DNA of 64,000 nucleotides from Chloroflexota bacterium (GCA_020845495.1 JADLFM010000137.1:232965-296964); one strand, 5' to 3'. Shown: positions 34,501 to 43,106, counted from the stretch's first letter. The notes: a model not told the origin generated them from the sequence alone. A program made the numbers and translations.

Positions 34501-35378
34501 GCCTCGACCGCCGCCAGCCGAACGGAGCCGCCGCGCCGGCCGATGTCGCCGCGCCGGCCGTCCGCTTCGACCACGTCGGCAAGACCTTCGTGACGCGCGG
34601 CGCGGGCGGCGTCCAACACGTGCGTGCCCTCGACGACGTGACGTTCGAGGTCCGCGCCGGCGAGTTCGTCAGCATCCTGGGCCCGAGCGGCTGCGGCAAG
34701 ACTACCACGCTGCGCATCCTGGCCGGCCTGGCCGACTACACTGAGGGCGCAGTAACGGTGCACGGTGCACGTGTCACCGGCCCGGGCCGGGACCGAGCCG
34801 TCGTCTTCCAGCAGTTCAACCTCTTCCCCTGGAAGACGGTCCTTGAAAACGCCGAGTTTGGGCTGAAGCTTCAGGGCGTCCCGAAGGCCGAGCGGCGCGA
34901 ACGGACGCTGCCCTACCTCCGGCTCGTCGGGCTTACCGGCTTCGAGCGGCACTACCCGCACCAGTTGTCCGGTGGGATGCAGCAACGGGTTGGGATCGCG
35001 CGGGCGCTGGCAACGAACGCCGACATCCTGTTGATGGATGAGCCGTTTGCCTCGATCGACGCACAGACCCGCGAACTGTTGCAAGACGAGTTGCTGAAGA
35101 TCCTCGAACACGCCCGCAAGACGGTCGTCTTCATCACCCACAGCATCGATGAGGCCGTCTACCTCTCCGATCGTGTGCTCGTCTTCCGGCCCCGACCGGG
35201 TGCGGTCGCCGCCAGCTTCGATGTCGCCTTGCCGAAGCCGCGCTACGCCGGCCACCTGCGCGCCGAACCGCGCTTCGTGGAGATCCGCGAGGCTGCCTGG
35301 GCGGCGCTCCGAGCCGGCATCATCGCCGCCGAGGGCGAAGAGGTCGCGCGGGTCCAGTCGACGCCGGGTGCCCCCTGA
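34497..35378 (+). CDS. ABC transporter ATP-binding protein
   Basis: 293 residues from a GTG that overlaps the permease stop. Walker A is GPSGCGKTTT (about residue 62), the signature is LSGGMQQRVGIARAL, Walker B is ILLMDEP, and the H-loop is FITHSIDEAV. It belongs to the SsuB/TauB-like import ATPases and completes the first importer of the island. Confidence 0.93.
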   Translation: MSLDRRQPNGAAAPADVAAPAVRFDHVGKTFVTRGAGGVQHVRALDDVTFEVRAGEFVSILGPSGCGKTTTLRILAGLADYTEGAVTVHGARVTGPGRDRAVVFQQFNLFPWKTVLENAEFGLKLQGVPKAERRERTLPYLRLVGLTGFERHYPHQLSGGMQQRVGIARALATNADILLMDEPFASIDAQTRELLQDELLKILEHARKTVVFITHSIDEAVYLSDRVLVFRPRPGAVAASFDVALPKPRYAGHLRAEPRFVEIREAAWAALRAGIIAAEGEEVARVQSTPGAP

Positions 35379-35389
35379 CCTACGCAGCC

Positions 35390-35496
35390 CCGTATCTGGC
35401 TGTCAGGTGGCGAGGTATCCGCACGTCGCAGCGGGGGCAGCGCCGTCGCGGCTCCCACGCCCGTATCTGGCTACCAGGTGGGGAGGTATCCGCACC
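35390..35496. repeat. Duplicated 35-base element with a 71-base spacing, upstream of operator C
   Basis: The block CCGTATCTGGCT..CAGGTGG.GAGGTATCCGCAC occurs at 35390-35424 and again at 35461-35495, with only three mismatches. A weaker relative (ACCAGGTGG..GGTATCCGC) is at about 41528-41550, upstream of the second substrate-binding protein gene. Could be activator sites or a recombination scar. Confidence 0.7.
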
Positions 35497-35502
35497 AGTC
35501 CC

Positions 35503-35532
35503 TTGAAACTGCCCGATTGCATGCAATATACA
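35503..35532 (+). promoter_or_regulatory. Promoter with operator site C for the amidohydrolase genes
   Basis: -35 TTGAAA (35503-35508), 18-bp spacer, -10 TATACA (35527-35532). The perfect 12-base palindrome ATTGCATGCAAT (35516-35527) fills the spacer next to the -10 and overlaps its first base. This is the most symmetrical of the four predicted GntR sites. The first start codon is at 35634, about 100 bases downstream. Confidence 0.8.
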
Positions 35533-35633
35533 CAGAAGTCGTCGCGCCGCACGCGAGGGTAGCCCGAACGATGGCGTGCGGTGATGGCGCACCCCTCTGC
35601 CGCGACAGGCGGGGATTGACACCGGAGGGCTCG

Positions 35634-37040
35634 ATGGCAGACCCCGCGTTCGACCTGGTCGTACGCTCTCGCCGCATCTTCACGCCCGGCGGCTGGCTCG
35701 ACGGCGCCGTCGCGATCCGTGGCGAGCGTATCGCCGCACTGCTCGCCGCCGACAGCGTGCCGACCGACGTTCGCTCGATCGATGCCGGCGAGCAGCATGT
35801 TATCCCTGGCTTGATCGACACCCACATTCACCTGCGCGATCCCGGTTACACCCATAAGGAAGACTTCGAGACCGGCACCCGCGCGGCGGCGGCCGGCGGC
35901 GTCACCACCGTCCTCGACATGCCGAACGTCCAGCCGCCGACCAACACCGTCGAGCGGTTTCGCGCCCACATCGAGAACGCCGCCCGCAAGTCGCTCGTCG
36001 ACTTCGGTCACAACACCGCCGGCACCATCCCAGAAAACATCGCCGGGTTGGATGAGGCCGGCGCGACGGCCTTCAAAGTGTTCATGATGGCCGACATCGG
36101 GCGGGACTATCCGCACATGCCGGGCATCGCCGTCGACGACCATGACACCCTGTTCCGAATCTGCGAAGAGGTCGCCAAGACCGGCAAGACCCTCTTCATT
36201 CACCCCCACGACCAGAAGCTGTACGACCTGTTCGTCCATCGCGCCTGGGATCGCTGGGGCAAGGACTTCCGCTCCTATGCGCGGGCCTGGCGCGACGGCG
36301 ACGGGGTGGTGCTCGACTCCGGCATCGCGACGATGCTGCGGCTCCAGCGGGTGACCGGCGTCAAGCTCCACGTGCTCCACACCTCGACCGTCGACGGCTT
36401 CCAGATGGTCCGGGACGCCAAGGCCGACGGCCGCGCGGTCACCTGCGAGTTGAACCCGTTCTCCCTGTTCCTCACCAATACCTGGGAGAACATCGAGAAG
36501 TACGGGCCATACTGCCTGGGCATCTGGATCCCGGAGAAGCACGCCAACGCCACCTGGGATGCGCTGGTCGACGGCACCGCCGACGTCATCGCCACCGATC
36601 ATGCGCCGCACACCCGCGAGGAAAAAGAGATCGGCTGGGAGAACATGTACGCCGCGCCCGGCGGCAGCCCGATCGTCCAGCACTACCTCTCACTGCTCCT
36701 GAACGCGGTCAACCAGGGCCGCGTCAGCCTGGAACGGGTCATCGACCTGACTTCGACCGCGCCGGCGAAACTCGTCGGGCTGTACGGACGGAAGGGGGTC
36801 ATCGCGCCCGGCGCGGACGCGGATCTCGTCGTCCTGGACATGAACCGGCGGGACACGATCTCGGCGGTGCGCAGCTACTCCAAGTGCGGGTGGACGCCCA
36901 TGGAAGGCTGGGAGGTCACGGGCGTCCCAACCATGACGATCCTGCGCGGCCACGTCATCGCCGAGGACGGCGTCGTCCATGCCGAGCCCGGCTCCGGCCG
37001 CTTCGTCGGCGCGCCGGCCCCGGCAGCCGCCGGCGTTTAG
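35634..37040 (+). CDS. Cyclic amidohydrolase (dihydroorotase/hydantoinase/allantoinase family)
   Basis: 468 residues from the ATG at 35634 with GGAGG six bases upstream. Metal ligands of the family are visible: DTHIHLRDPG near residue 60, a possible carboxylated lysine in TAFKVFMMAD near 148, HPHDQK, HVLHTSTVDG and the ATDHAPHT motif near 322. These enzymes open cyclic amides such as hydantoin, allantoin or dihydropyrimidines. The early LRDPGYTHKEDFETGTRAA region resembles allantoinase and dihydroorotase. No pyrimidine biosynthesis genes are nearby, so a catabolic role is more likely. Confidence 0.85.
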   Translation: MADPAFDLVVRSRRIFTPGGWLDGAVAIRGERIAALLAADSVPTDVRSIDAGEQHVIPGLIDTHIHLRDPGYTHKEDFETGTRAAAAGGVTTVLDMPNVQPPTNTVERFRAHIENAARKSLVDFGHNTAGTIPENIAGLDEAGATAFKVFMMADIGRDYPHMPGIAVDDHDTLFRICEEVAKTGKTLFIHPHDQKLYDLFVHRAWDRWGKDFRSYARAWRDGDGVVLDSGIATMLRLQRVTGVKLHVLHTSTVDGFQMVRDAKADGRAVTCELNPFSLFLTNTWENIEKYGPYCLGIWIPEKHANATWDALVDGTADVIATDHAPHTREEKEIGWENMYAAPGGSPIVQHYLSLLLNAVNQGRVSLERVIDLTSTAPAKLVGLYGRKGVIAPGADADLVVLDMNRRDTISAVRSYSKCGWTPMEGWEVTGVPTMTILRGHVIAEDGVVHAEPGSGRFVGAPAPAAAGV

Positions 37041-37173
37041 CCCTGCCATCGCATCAGCGGATCCAGCCCACAGGCGTCGGGGTACCTTTCTCAGTTCGAA
37101 GAACGACACTGGATACGCCGGGACAGCCGCTCATTCTGCCTGCGAACCCAACTCACGTCAGTTCGGGAGTACT

Positions 37174-37235
37174 CTTCACCGCAACCAGCTCGGCGCCCTC
37201 GTTCTCGCACCCGCGAGAGGGGGGTTGGGGTGAAG
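37174..37235. repeat. Degenerate palindrome (dispersed repeat, copy 4)
   Basis: Outer arms CTTCACC at 37174-37180 and GGTGAAG at 37229-37235 with CAACC/GGTTG inside, and an inner CTCGC/GCGAG hairpin at about 37204-37217. It resembles the palindromes at 4360, 5574 and 14183 in its GAGAGGGG and TGGGGTGA stretches but is not perfect. Confidence 0.55.
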
Positions 37236-37290
37236 GCATACCCGGACCGAGGTGGGAGGCCGCCCCAATCTGAGGAGGAGAGAGCCACCT

Positions 37291-38583
37291 ATGGCGGACG
37301 ATCATAACCACGATGCGTCATCGCGAGAGAGCGTCAAGCCTGAAGAGAACTTGCCCCTGAGCGAGATCCTGAAGGTGCGGGTCTCCGACGACCGCGTCGA
37401 GCGCCTCAAGAAGCTCACCAACGTCGACGCCGAGGGCGTGACCGACGAGATCTTCACCTGGCTGGTGCGCCAGCAGGCTCAGTGGGCCAACATCCAGTAC
37501 ACCCGCTTCCTGGCCGGCGCCAAGTTCACCGAGCAGGACGTCGACGAGGTGCTGGCTAACGCCATCGACTGCCACACTCACGGTGGCTCCGATCCGATGG
37601 AGCGGCTCCTGCTCGAAGACGACATCGGGATCGACTACACCAACGCCGGCATGCGCGCGATGGTGGTCAAGACCTGGTACACGCCGTCGGCCTCGCGCAA
37701 CGCCCTGGTCCAGAAGATCGTCAACCGCTACGCCGAGGCGAACGGGCTGCGGCCGACCCTCTGCTACGGCGGCGTGGTGCTCAACTACTCGGTGGGCGGC
37801 TTCAACCCCGAGGCGGTCAAGAAATGCCTTGGCTTCCCGGGCATGAAGTACGTCTGGATGCCGATGGTGGACAGCTACCATCACCGGCGGGTGGTGTACG
37901 ACGACTGGTCGGGCTTCGGGCTGAACTTCCTCGACGAGAACCGCAAGGTGGTCCCGGCGGTGCAGGAGATCCTGCGCATTATCGCCGCCAACAACCTGGT
38001 GCTCGCCTCCGGGCACTACCCCTATGAGGATACGGCCGAACTGGTCGAAGAGGCGCGTCGGCTCGGCGTCAACAACATCGAGATCATCCATCCGGCCCAT
38101 ATCCACTCGAAGCACACCATCGAGCAGATGAAGAAGCAGGCCGAGCGCGGTGCCAAGCTTATGCTGAGCGGGCTTGGCACGATGGCCTTCCCCCTCCACG
38201 AGTCCGGTCCGCTCTACGCTGCTCGCATCGTCAAGGAGGTCGGGCCAGAGAACCTGGTGTACGGCAGCGACTTCGGCCAGCTTCAGAATTTCCCGCATAT
38301 CGTGGCGAACCGCTGGATGGTCAAGCTGCTGCTCGCCTACGGCTGCACCATGGAGGAGCTACGGACCGTCTTCCAGGTGACCGGCGCCCGGCTGCTCGGC
38401 CTCTCCGAGCCGCCCCCGCTCGGGACGCCGGTCGTGCCTGGCCAGGAGTTCCCGCCCGAGGAGCAGCGGTATCGGGGCTATCCGCAGGCCGACCCGCACG
38501 CGCGGCGTGAGGCCCACGGCATCTGGCCGATCGCGCCGACGCCGAATGCCACTCCTGACCCAGACGACGCCTGCCTCTGCTAG
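37291..38583 (+). CDS. Amidohydrolase-like protein (DUF6282 type)
   Basis: 430 residues with GAGGAGGAGAG upstream of the ATG. Motifs of the amidohydrolase superfamily: AIDCHTHGGSDP near residue 92 (HxH), DSYHHRR near 195, ASGHYPYED near 235, IIHPAHIHSKHT near 265, and VYGSDFGQ near 327 (terminal Asp). It resembles proteins annotated DUF6282; no reaction is established. An N-terminal extension of 85 residues and a C-terminal tail ending in CLC are unusual. It follows the cyclic amidohydrolase by 250 bases. Confidence 0.75.
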   Translation: MADDHNHDASSRESVKPEENLPLSEILKVRVSDDRVERLKKLTNVDAEGVTDEIFTWLVRQQAQWANIQYTRFLAGAKFTEQDVDEVLANAIDCHTHGGSDPMERLLLEDDIGIDYTNAGMRAMVVKTWYTPSASRNALVQKIVNRYAEANGLRPTLCYGGVVLNYSVGGFNPEAVKKCLGFPGMKYVWMPMVDSYHHRRVVYDDWSGFGLNFLDENRKVVPAVQEILRIIAANNLVLASGHYPYEDTAELVEEARRLGVNNIEIIHPAHIHSKHTIEQMKKQAERGAKLMLSGLGTMAFPLHESGPLYAARIVKEVGPENLVYGSDFGQLQNFPHIVANRWMVKLLLAYGCTMEELRTVFQVTGARLLGLSEPPPLGTPVVPGQEFPPEEQRYRGYPQADPHARREAHGIWPIAPTPNATPDPDDACLC

Positions 38584-38725
38584 ACTGCGCGGCACGATCG
38601 TGCCGTGTGGCGCGGCCCTGAAGACGTCTCGCCTCGCAGCGCCAATCGAGCCTCTTCGATCCCGTCCAACGCGCGCGGGCGTGGTCCGGCCCCCTGAAAT
38701 GGGGTCGGACCACCATCGCTTACCC

Positions 38726-38762
38726 TTGCCGTGAGTCATCGCATATCGTATTCTGCATGCAA
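38726..38762 (+). promoter_or_regulatory. Promoter with operator site D for the second ABC operon
   Basis: -35 TTGCCG (38726-38731), 17-bp spacer, -10 TATTCT (38749-38754), directly overlapped by the palindrome core TGCATGCA (38754-38761, in CTGCATGCAA). The layout is the same as at site A, where the operator begins at the end of the -10. Confidence 0.75.
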
Positions 38763-38831
38763 CTTCCGGCAGGGGTGCTGGACGCAGCCGGCGGGAGACT
38801 GTCCGTAGGCTGGGCGGGAGGAGCAAACGGC

Positions 38832-39674
38832 ATGGCGCGCGTTCAGGAGCGCGATGCGAGACTCGTCGAGATCGACCCCGAGCGACCCACCGGCGTCCTC
38901 CGGAGCTACCTCGACAACGAGCGCACGATCCTTGGTGTGCTGAGCTTCGTCGGCTTCTTCGTCTTCTGGGAAGTTGGCGCGTCGATCGGCTGGGTCGACC
39001 TGTTCTTCTTCAGTTCCCCGTCGCGGATCATCCAGGCCGGGATCAACGAAGTCCAACTGCCGCGCTTCTGGCACGACGTCTGGCTGAGCGCGCAGGAGCT
39101 CTTCGTCGGCTACATCGTCGCAGTGGTGCTCGGGGTGCCGCTGGGGATCGTCGCCGGCTGGTACCGCCGCTTCAACTTCTTCATTGACCCGTGGCTGAAC
39201 TTCATGAACTCCCTGCCACGGGTCGCGTTGCTGCCGCTGATCGTGCTTTGGGTCGGCATCGGCATCTGGTCGAAGGTGATCGTCGTCTTTCTGGGCGCCT
39301 TCTTTACGATCGTCATCAACACGCTCTACGGCGTGCGAACGGTCGATAAGCGCCTGCTGGATGTGGCGCACAGCTTCGACGCCAGCCAGGGGCGAGTCTT
39401 CCGAACGGTCGTCTTGCCAGGCAGCGTACCGTTCATCCTGGCCGGGCTGCGGCTCGGCGTTGGGCGGGCCTTGATTGGCGTGATCGTGGGGGAGTTGTAC
39501 TCCTCGAACGCCGGGCTGGGGCACATGATCAGCATCGCCAGCCAGACGCTTCAGACCGACCGACTCCTCTTCGGCGTACTCCTGCTGACCTTGATGGGCG
39601 TCGTGCTCGTCGAGGTGCTGCGAGTCGTCGAGAAGCGGTTCCAGCGGTGGCGCCCCAGCGTCGGGGCACGATGA
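38832..39674 (+). CDS. ABC transporter permease
   Basis: 280 residues from the ATG at 38832 with GGGAGGAG upstream; the in-frame ATG at 38757 is part of the operator and is rejected. Six membrane segments and the EAA loop (FDASQGRVFRTVVLPGSVPF) of the SsuC/TauC-type. It is a paralogue of the permease at 40585 (same length; both have LRNERxxLG-like or LDNERTILG N-terminal stretches and SSPSRII). The stop codon lies at the first unit of a 17-base tandem repeat. Confidence 0.9.
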   Translation: MARVQERDARLVEIDPERPTGVLRSYLDNERTILGVLSFVGFFVFWEVGASIGWVDLFFFSSPSRIIQAGINEVQLPRFWHDVWLSAQELFVGYIVAVVLGVPLGIVAGWYRRFNFFIDPWLNFMNSLPRVALLPLIVLWVGIGIWSKVIVVFLGAFFTIVINTLYGVRTVDKRLLDVAHSFDASQGRVFRTVVLPGSVPFILAGLRLGVGRALIGVIVGELYSSNAGLGHMISIASQTLQTDRLLFGVLLLTLMGVVLVEVLRVVEKRFQRWRPSVGAR

Positions 39675-39735
39675 CCGAAGGCGCACGATGACCGAAGGCG
39701 CACGATGACCGAAGGCGCACGATGACCGAAGGCGG
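39669..39735 (+). repeat. Four tandem 17-base repeats containing ATGA
   Basis: The unit CGATGACCGAAGGCGCA occurs at 39669, 39686 and 39703 and, incompletely, at 39720. Each unit holds ATGA, so successive six-codon frames (M-T-E-G-A-R-stop) overlap start-on-stop. The last ATG (39722) runs to a TAG at 39746-39748, immediately before the ATG of the ATPase gene. This could carry ribosomes from the permease stop to the ATPase start. Confidence 0.8.
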
Positions 39736-39748
39736 GAGAGCCCTCTAG

Positions 39749-40570
39749 ATGGCCGTCAAGCTTCAGGCACTCGACATCCGGATGGAGTACTACCAGCCGC
39801 GGACCGGTAACCGCGTGCTGGCGATCGACTCGCTGAGCGTCGCGATCGAGGAAGCGTCGTTCGTCAGCATCCTCGGCCCCAGCGGCTGCGGCAAGAGCAC
39901 GTTCCTCAAGATCGTCGACGGGTTGATCGTGCCGACCGGCGGCAAGCTGCTGCTCGACGGGTCGAGCATCGCGCGCCCCGGGAAAGATCGAGCGATGGTC
40001 TTTCAAGACGCCTCGCTCTTCCCCTGGTTTACGGTCGTCCGCAACGTCGCCTACGGGCTCGAGTGCCAGGGCGTTCCTGCGAAGGTGGCACGCGACCGGG
40101 CGCTGCCGTTCATCAAGCTCGTGGGGCTAGACGGCTTCGAGCAGCATTACCCGTACGAATTGTCCGGCGGCATGCAGCAACGGGTCAACCTGGCCCGCGC
40201 CCTGGCGGTCGACCCCGAGCTATTGCTGATGGACGAGCCCTTCGCTGCCCTCGATGCCCAGACGCGCGAACTGATGCAGGCCGAGCTCCTACGGATCTGG
40301 AACGCGCAGCAGAAGACGGTCATGTTCATCACCCACCAGATCGACGAGTCGGTCTTCCTCTCGGATCGGGTCATCGTGATGAGCGCCCGGCCGGGCCGGA
40401 TCATCGCCGACATTCAGATCGAGATCCCACGTCCACGCGCACTGTCCATCAAGCGCAGCCCCCAGTTCCACGCCTATGTGGATCGCATCTGGGAGTTGAT
40501 CGAGGGACAGGTGAAACGGACGATGGACGCCGATCAGCTCGTCACCGCCAGTGTCGGCGGGGACGACTGA
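39749..40570 (+). CDS. ABC transporter ATP-binding protein
   Basis: 273 residues. Walker A GPSGCGKSTF, signature LSGGMQQRVNLARAL, Walker B LLLMDEPFAALDAQ and H-loop FITHQIDESV are intact. SsuB/TauB-like import ATPase. It lies between two permease genes, so the transporter core is probably a heterodimer of permeases with an ATPase dimer. Confidence 0.93.
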   Translation: MAVKLQALDIRMEYYQPRTGNRVLAIDSLSVAIEEASFVSILGPSGCGKSTFLKIVDGLIVPTGGKLLLDGSSIARPGKDRAMVFQDASLFPWFTVVRNVAYGLECQGVPAKVARDRALPFIKLVGLDGFEQHYPYELSGGMQQRVNLARALAVDPELLLMDEPFAALDAQTRELMQAELLRIWNAQQKTVMFITHQIDESVFLSDRVIVMSARPGRIIADIQIEIPRPRALSIKRSPQFHAYVDRIWELIEGQVKRTMDADQLVTASVGGDD

Positions 40571-40584
40571 GCGGGGAGGGCACC

Positions 40585-41427
40585 GTGTCGGTCTCTGACA
40601 CCACGTCGGACCAGTTGCTCGACGTCCGCGTCGCCGAAGCCTCGCCACTGTACCGCTACTACCTGCGAAACGAGCGGCTCGTGCTTGGCCTGCTCGGCTT
40701 CATCACGGTGGTGGCGCTCTGGGAGATTGCGACCCAGGCCGGCTGGCTCAAGCTGGCCTACATCAGTTCCCCGAGCCGGATCATCCTGGCGGCTCAGACC
40801 GAGATTCGGGTGGGGCGGATCTGGGGTGACATCCGCATCAGCCTGCTCCAGTTTGCGCTCGGCTTCCTGGTGGCCAGCGTACTTGGCATCCTCCTCGGCC
40901 TGATTGCCGGCTGGTCGAAGCGCGCCAACTACATCATCGACCCGTGGCTCTCGGCGTTGTATGCCACGCCGGACGTCGCCCTGGTGCCGCTGATCATCCT
41001 CTGGCTCGGGATCGGGATTCAGTCGAAGGTCTTCGTCGTCTTCCTGACGGCGGTGTTCCCGGTGGCCGTAAACACGTTGATCGGGGTCCAGAGCACCGAC
41101 CCGCGCCATCTCGACGTGGCACGCAGCTACGGCGCAAGCCGCACGATGCTCTTCCGGACGGTCATCCTGCCGAGCACCGTGCCGTTCATCCTGACCGGCC
41201 TGCGGCTGGCCTCCGGCCGAGCGCTAGTGGGTGTAGTGTTGGCCGAGCTTATCGCAGCCAACGCCGGCATCGGCTACATGATCAGCGTGGCCGGCGCGAC
41301 GCTCAACACGGGCCGGCTGATGCTCGCCGTCATCTTGCTCGGTCTGTTCGGCGTGGCTCTCGGCGAATTGATCCGGCGGGTGGAGCGGCGCTTCGACGTC
41401 TGGCGTCCGGCGGCGCAAACTCAATGA
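40585..41427 (+). CDS. ABC transporter permease
   Basis: 280 residues from a GTG at 40585 with GGGGAGGG upstream, 14 bases after the ATPase stop; the frame is open much further upstream but overlaps the ATPase gene. Six membrane segments and the EAA loop YGASRTMLFRTVILPSTVPF. Paralogue of the permease at 38832, with matching length and similar ends (RRVERRFDVWRP versus VVEKRFQRWRP). Confidence 0.9.
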   Translation: MSVSDTTSDQLLDVRVAEASPLYRYYLRNERLVLGLLGFITVVALWEIATQAGWLKLAYISSPSRIILAAQTEIRVGRIWGDIRISLLQFALGFLVASVLGILLGLIAGWSKRANYIIDPWLSALYATPDVALVPLIILWLGIGIQSKVFVVFLTAVFPVAVNTLIGVQSTDPRHLDVARSYGASRTMLFRTVILPSTVPFILTGLRLASGRALVGVVLAELIAANAGIGYMISVAGATLNTGRLMLAVILLGLFGVALGELIRRVERRFDVWRPAAQTQ

Positions 41428-41803
41428 CTCGGCGAATGTGCCAGTCCAGAACCAGGAGGCCGATGGGACGTTACCTAGCTGGGTTATGACGCGTTCCGCG
41501 CGTGTCAGTCCTCTTGGGAGGAGCATGTCACACCAGGTGGCCGGTATCCGCCTGACGAGCATGACGAAAGTTCCAGTACGACGACAGGCAGGTGCGTGCG
41601 GTACTCCTGGCGCCACCCGATGACGCGCTCTCGACTGACTCGGACGACGTCACCGGGAGGCTCCAATTTCCATCCGGGCTCTCCAAGACCCGCTGGCAAG
41701 ACACACCAGGATCCCGTTGATCTGTGCGCGAGGGCCGCACGCTGAAGCGCGGCCAACACGCGGTCAATCCTCGGTGACGAGGATGGCGAGGGAGAAGGCA
41801 TCC
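41428..41803. other. Intergenic leader before the second substrate-binding protein gene
   Basis: 376 bases without a recognisable gene. It holds a weak copy of the GGTATCCGC element seen at 35390-35495 (around 41528-41550) and several short GC-rich inverted repeats. I searched by eye for a thiamin-type (TPP) riboswitch, since NMT1/THI5-like binding proteins can have one, and did not find it. Confidence 0.5.
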
Positions 41804-42868
41804 ATGCAGTCCTCACGGCACGTCTCACGACGACAGGCCATCGCGCGCTTCGCCGCGACGGCGCTCGCGGTCACGGCCGCCTCGGCGATCCGGCCGGGCC
41901 GCCTGTTGGCCGCGCCGGCCAATCAGGTCACGCTACCTCAACCCGAGCAGACGGCTATTAAGATCGGGCACTCGACCGTCGAGCCGAACAACGCGCTCTA
42001 CGCCCTCGCTCGCGACCAGGGATTGTTTGCCAAGTACGGCATCCCGCAAGTCGACCTGTTCTACAACGAAGGTGACGGGAAGGCGGTTCAGGCGCTCATC
42101 TCGGGCGGCGTCGAGTTCTCGGGCCAGAGCTCCGCCTCGTCGCTGGCCGCGCTCACGACCGACATCCCGCTCATCTGTGTCCTGATGACGGCGCCGTACC
42201 TGACCGACGCCCTGGTCACCGCGAGCGACGTGACGTCGGCTGACCAGTTGCGGGGCAAGTCAGTGGCGGTCTCCTCATTCGGCAGCACGTCACATGGCTC
42301 GGTCCTGCTCTGCCTGGAAGGGATCGGTCTGACCGACCAGGACGTCACGATCGTTCAGATCGGGGGGCAGGCGGCCCGCATCGCGGCGCTCAAGGCCGGC
42401 AGTGTCGCCGCTGCACCGGTCGACGTGGCGCTGGAGCAGGACATGCGCGATCAGGGCTTCAACATCCTGATCCGCCTGCCCGACACGCCCCTCGAGTACG
42501 GCCGCAACGGCCTGCTAACGACGAAGCAGTACGAGAAGAGCAACCCCAACACGGTGCTCGCGGTCTGCGGCGCGATGCTCGAGGCCCAGCAGATCGCCTT
42601 CAACTCGCCGGAGACGATGGCCCAGAGCTATGCGGCGTTCGCGCAGATTCAGGATCCCGACCGGCCGTTGCGCGACATTCAGGAGTACCTGAAGACGGCG
42701 CGCCGCGATCTGCGTTGGACGCCACGCGCCTTCGAAGCGGCCCAGAAGACCCTCTCGATCGTCAATCCGGAGCTGGCCACCGTCGATCCGACCCAGGCGT
42801 ACACCTACGACTATCTCGACAAGCTCCGGGACATGGGCTTCAACGCCCAGGTCGGCGCCCCCACCTGA
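41804..42868 (+). CDS. ABC transporter substrate-binding protein (NMT1/SsuA-like, Tat-type signal)
   Basis: 354 residues from the ATG at 41804 with AGGGAGAAGG upstream. The N-terminus has SRRQAIARF, a twin-arginine type signal, then a hydrophobic stretch ending near LLAAPA; no lipobox. The mature domain begins IKIGHSTVEPNNALYALARDQGLF, with GVEFSGQSSAS and GKSVAVSSFGSTSHG, the NMT1/SsuA-type pattern. It belongs to the permease-ATPase-permease importer upstream and is about 25% shorter than the first binding protein because it lacks the Ala/Pro linker. Confidence 0.88.
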   Translation: MQSSRHVSRRQAIARFAATALAVTAASAIRPGRLLAAPANQVTLPQPEQTAIKIGHSTVEPNNALYALARDQGLFAKYGIPQVDLFYNEGDGKAVQALISGGVEFSGQSSASSLAALTTDIPLICVLMTAPYLTDALVTASDVTSADQLRGKSVAVSSFGSTSHGSVLLCLEGIGLTDQDVTIVQIGGQAARIAALKAGSVAAAPVDVALEQDMRDQGFNILIRLPDTPLEYGRNGLLTTKQYEKSNPNTVLAVCGAMLEAQQIAFNSPETMAQSYAAFAQIQDPDRPLRDIQEYLKTARRDLRWTPRAFEAAQKTLSIVNPELATVDPTQAYTYDYLDKLRDMGFNAQVGAPT

Positions 42869-42878
42869 TCCACGATGG

Positions 42879-42945
42879 CATGCGCAGTCCAACGCACGCT
42901 GGACTGCGCATGAGGCGGTTTCACTCACTGGGGTGAAGTCGCCTC
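42879..42945. terminator. Two back-to-back hairpins downstream of the binding-protein gene
   Basis: First hairpin: perfect 13-bp stem 42879-42891 / 42900-42912 (CATGCGCAGTCCA). Second: 42912-42945, arms GAGGCG...TTCAC and GTGAA...CGCCTC, with two mismatches. They follow the stop at 42868 by about 10 bases and probably end the ABC operon transcript. Confidence 0.6.
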
Positions 42946-43012
42946 ATACTCGCATTCCCGCTACGAGTACATGTCTAGGCTGGCGTTCGGTGTGACGGCA
43001 GTCAGGGGCCAG

Positions 43013-43106
43013 GAACGTCAGTGCGGCCCGCTTCGCTCGGAAGCGGGCCGCACTGACGTTCGCAAGGCGGAGACTGCGTCGTGCTCGGTGAGACCGAGCA
43101 CGACGC
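43013..43106. terminator. Two strong hairpins before the aminotransferase stop
   Basis: A perfect 22-bp stem at 43013-43034 / 43040-43061 with loop GCTCG, then a perfect 14-bp stem at 43076-43089 / 43093-43106 with a 3-base loop. They precede the convergent stop at 43128. Without T-runs they may work as Rho-independent-like or RNase-processed ends for the minus-strand gene. Confidence 0.6.

Noticed and set aside
41428..41803. TPP riboswitch before the NMT1/THI5-like gene
   Set aside because: The conserved CTGAGA and ACCTGATC segments were not found.
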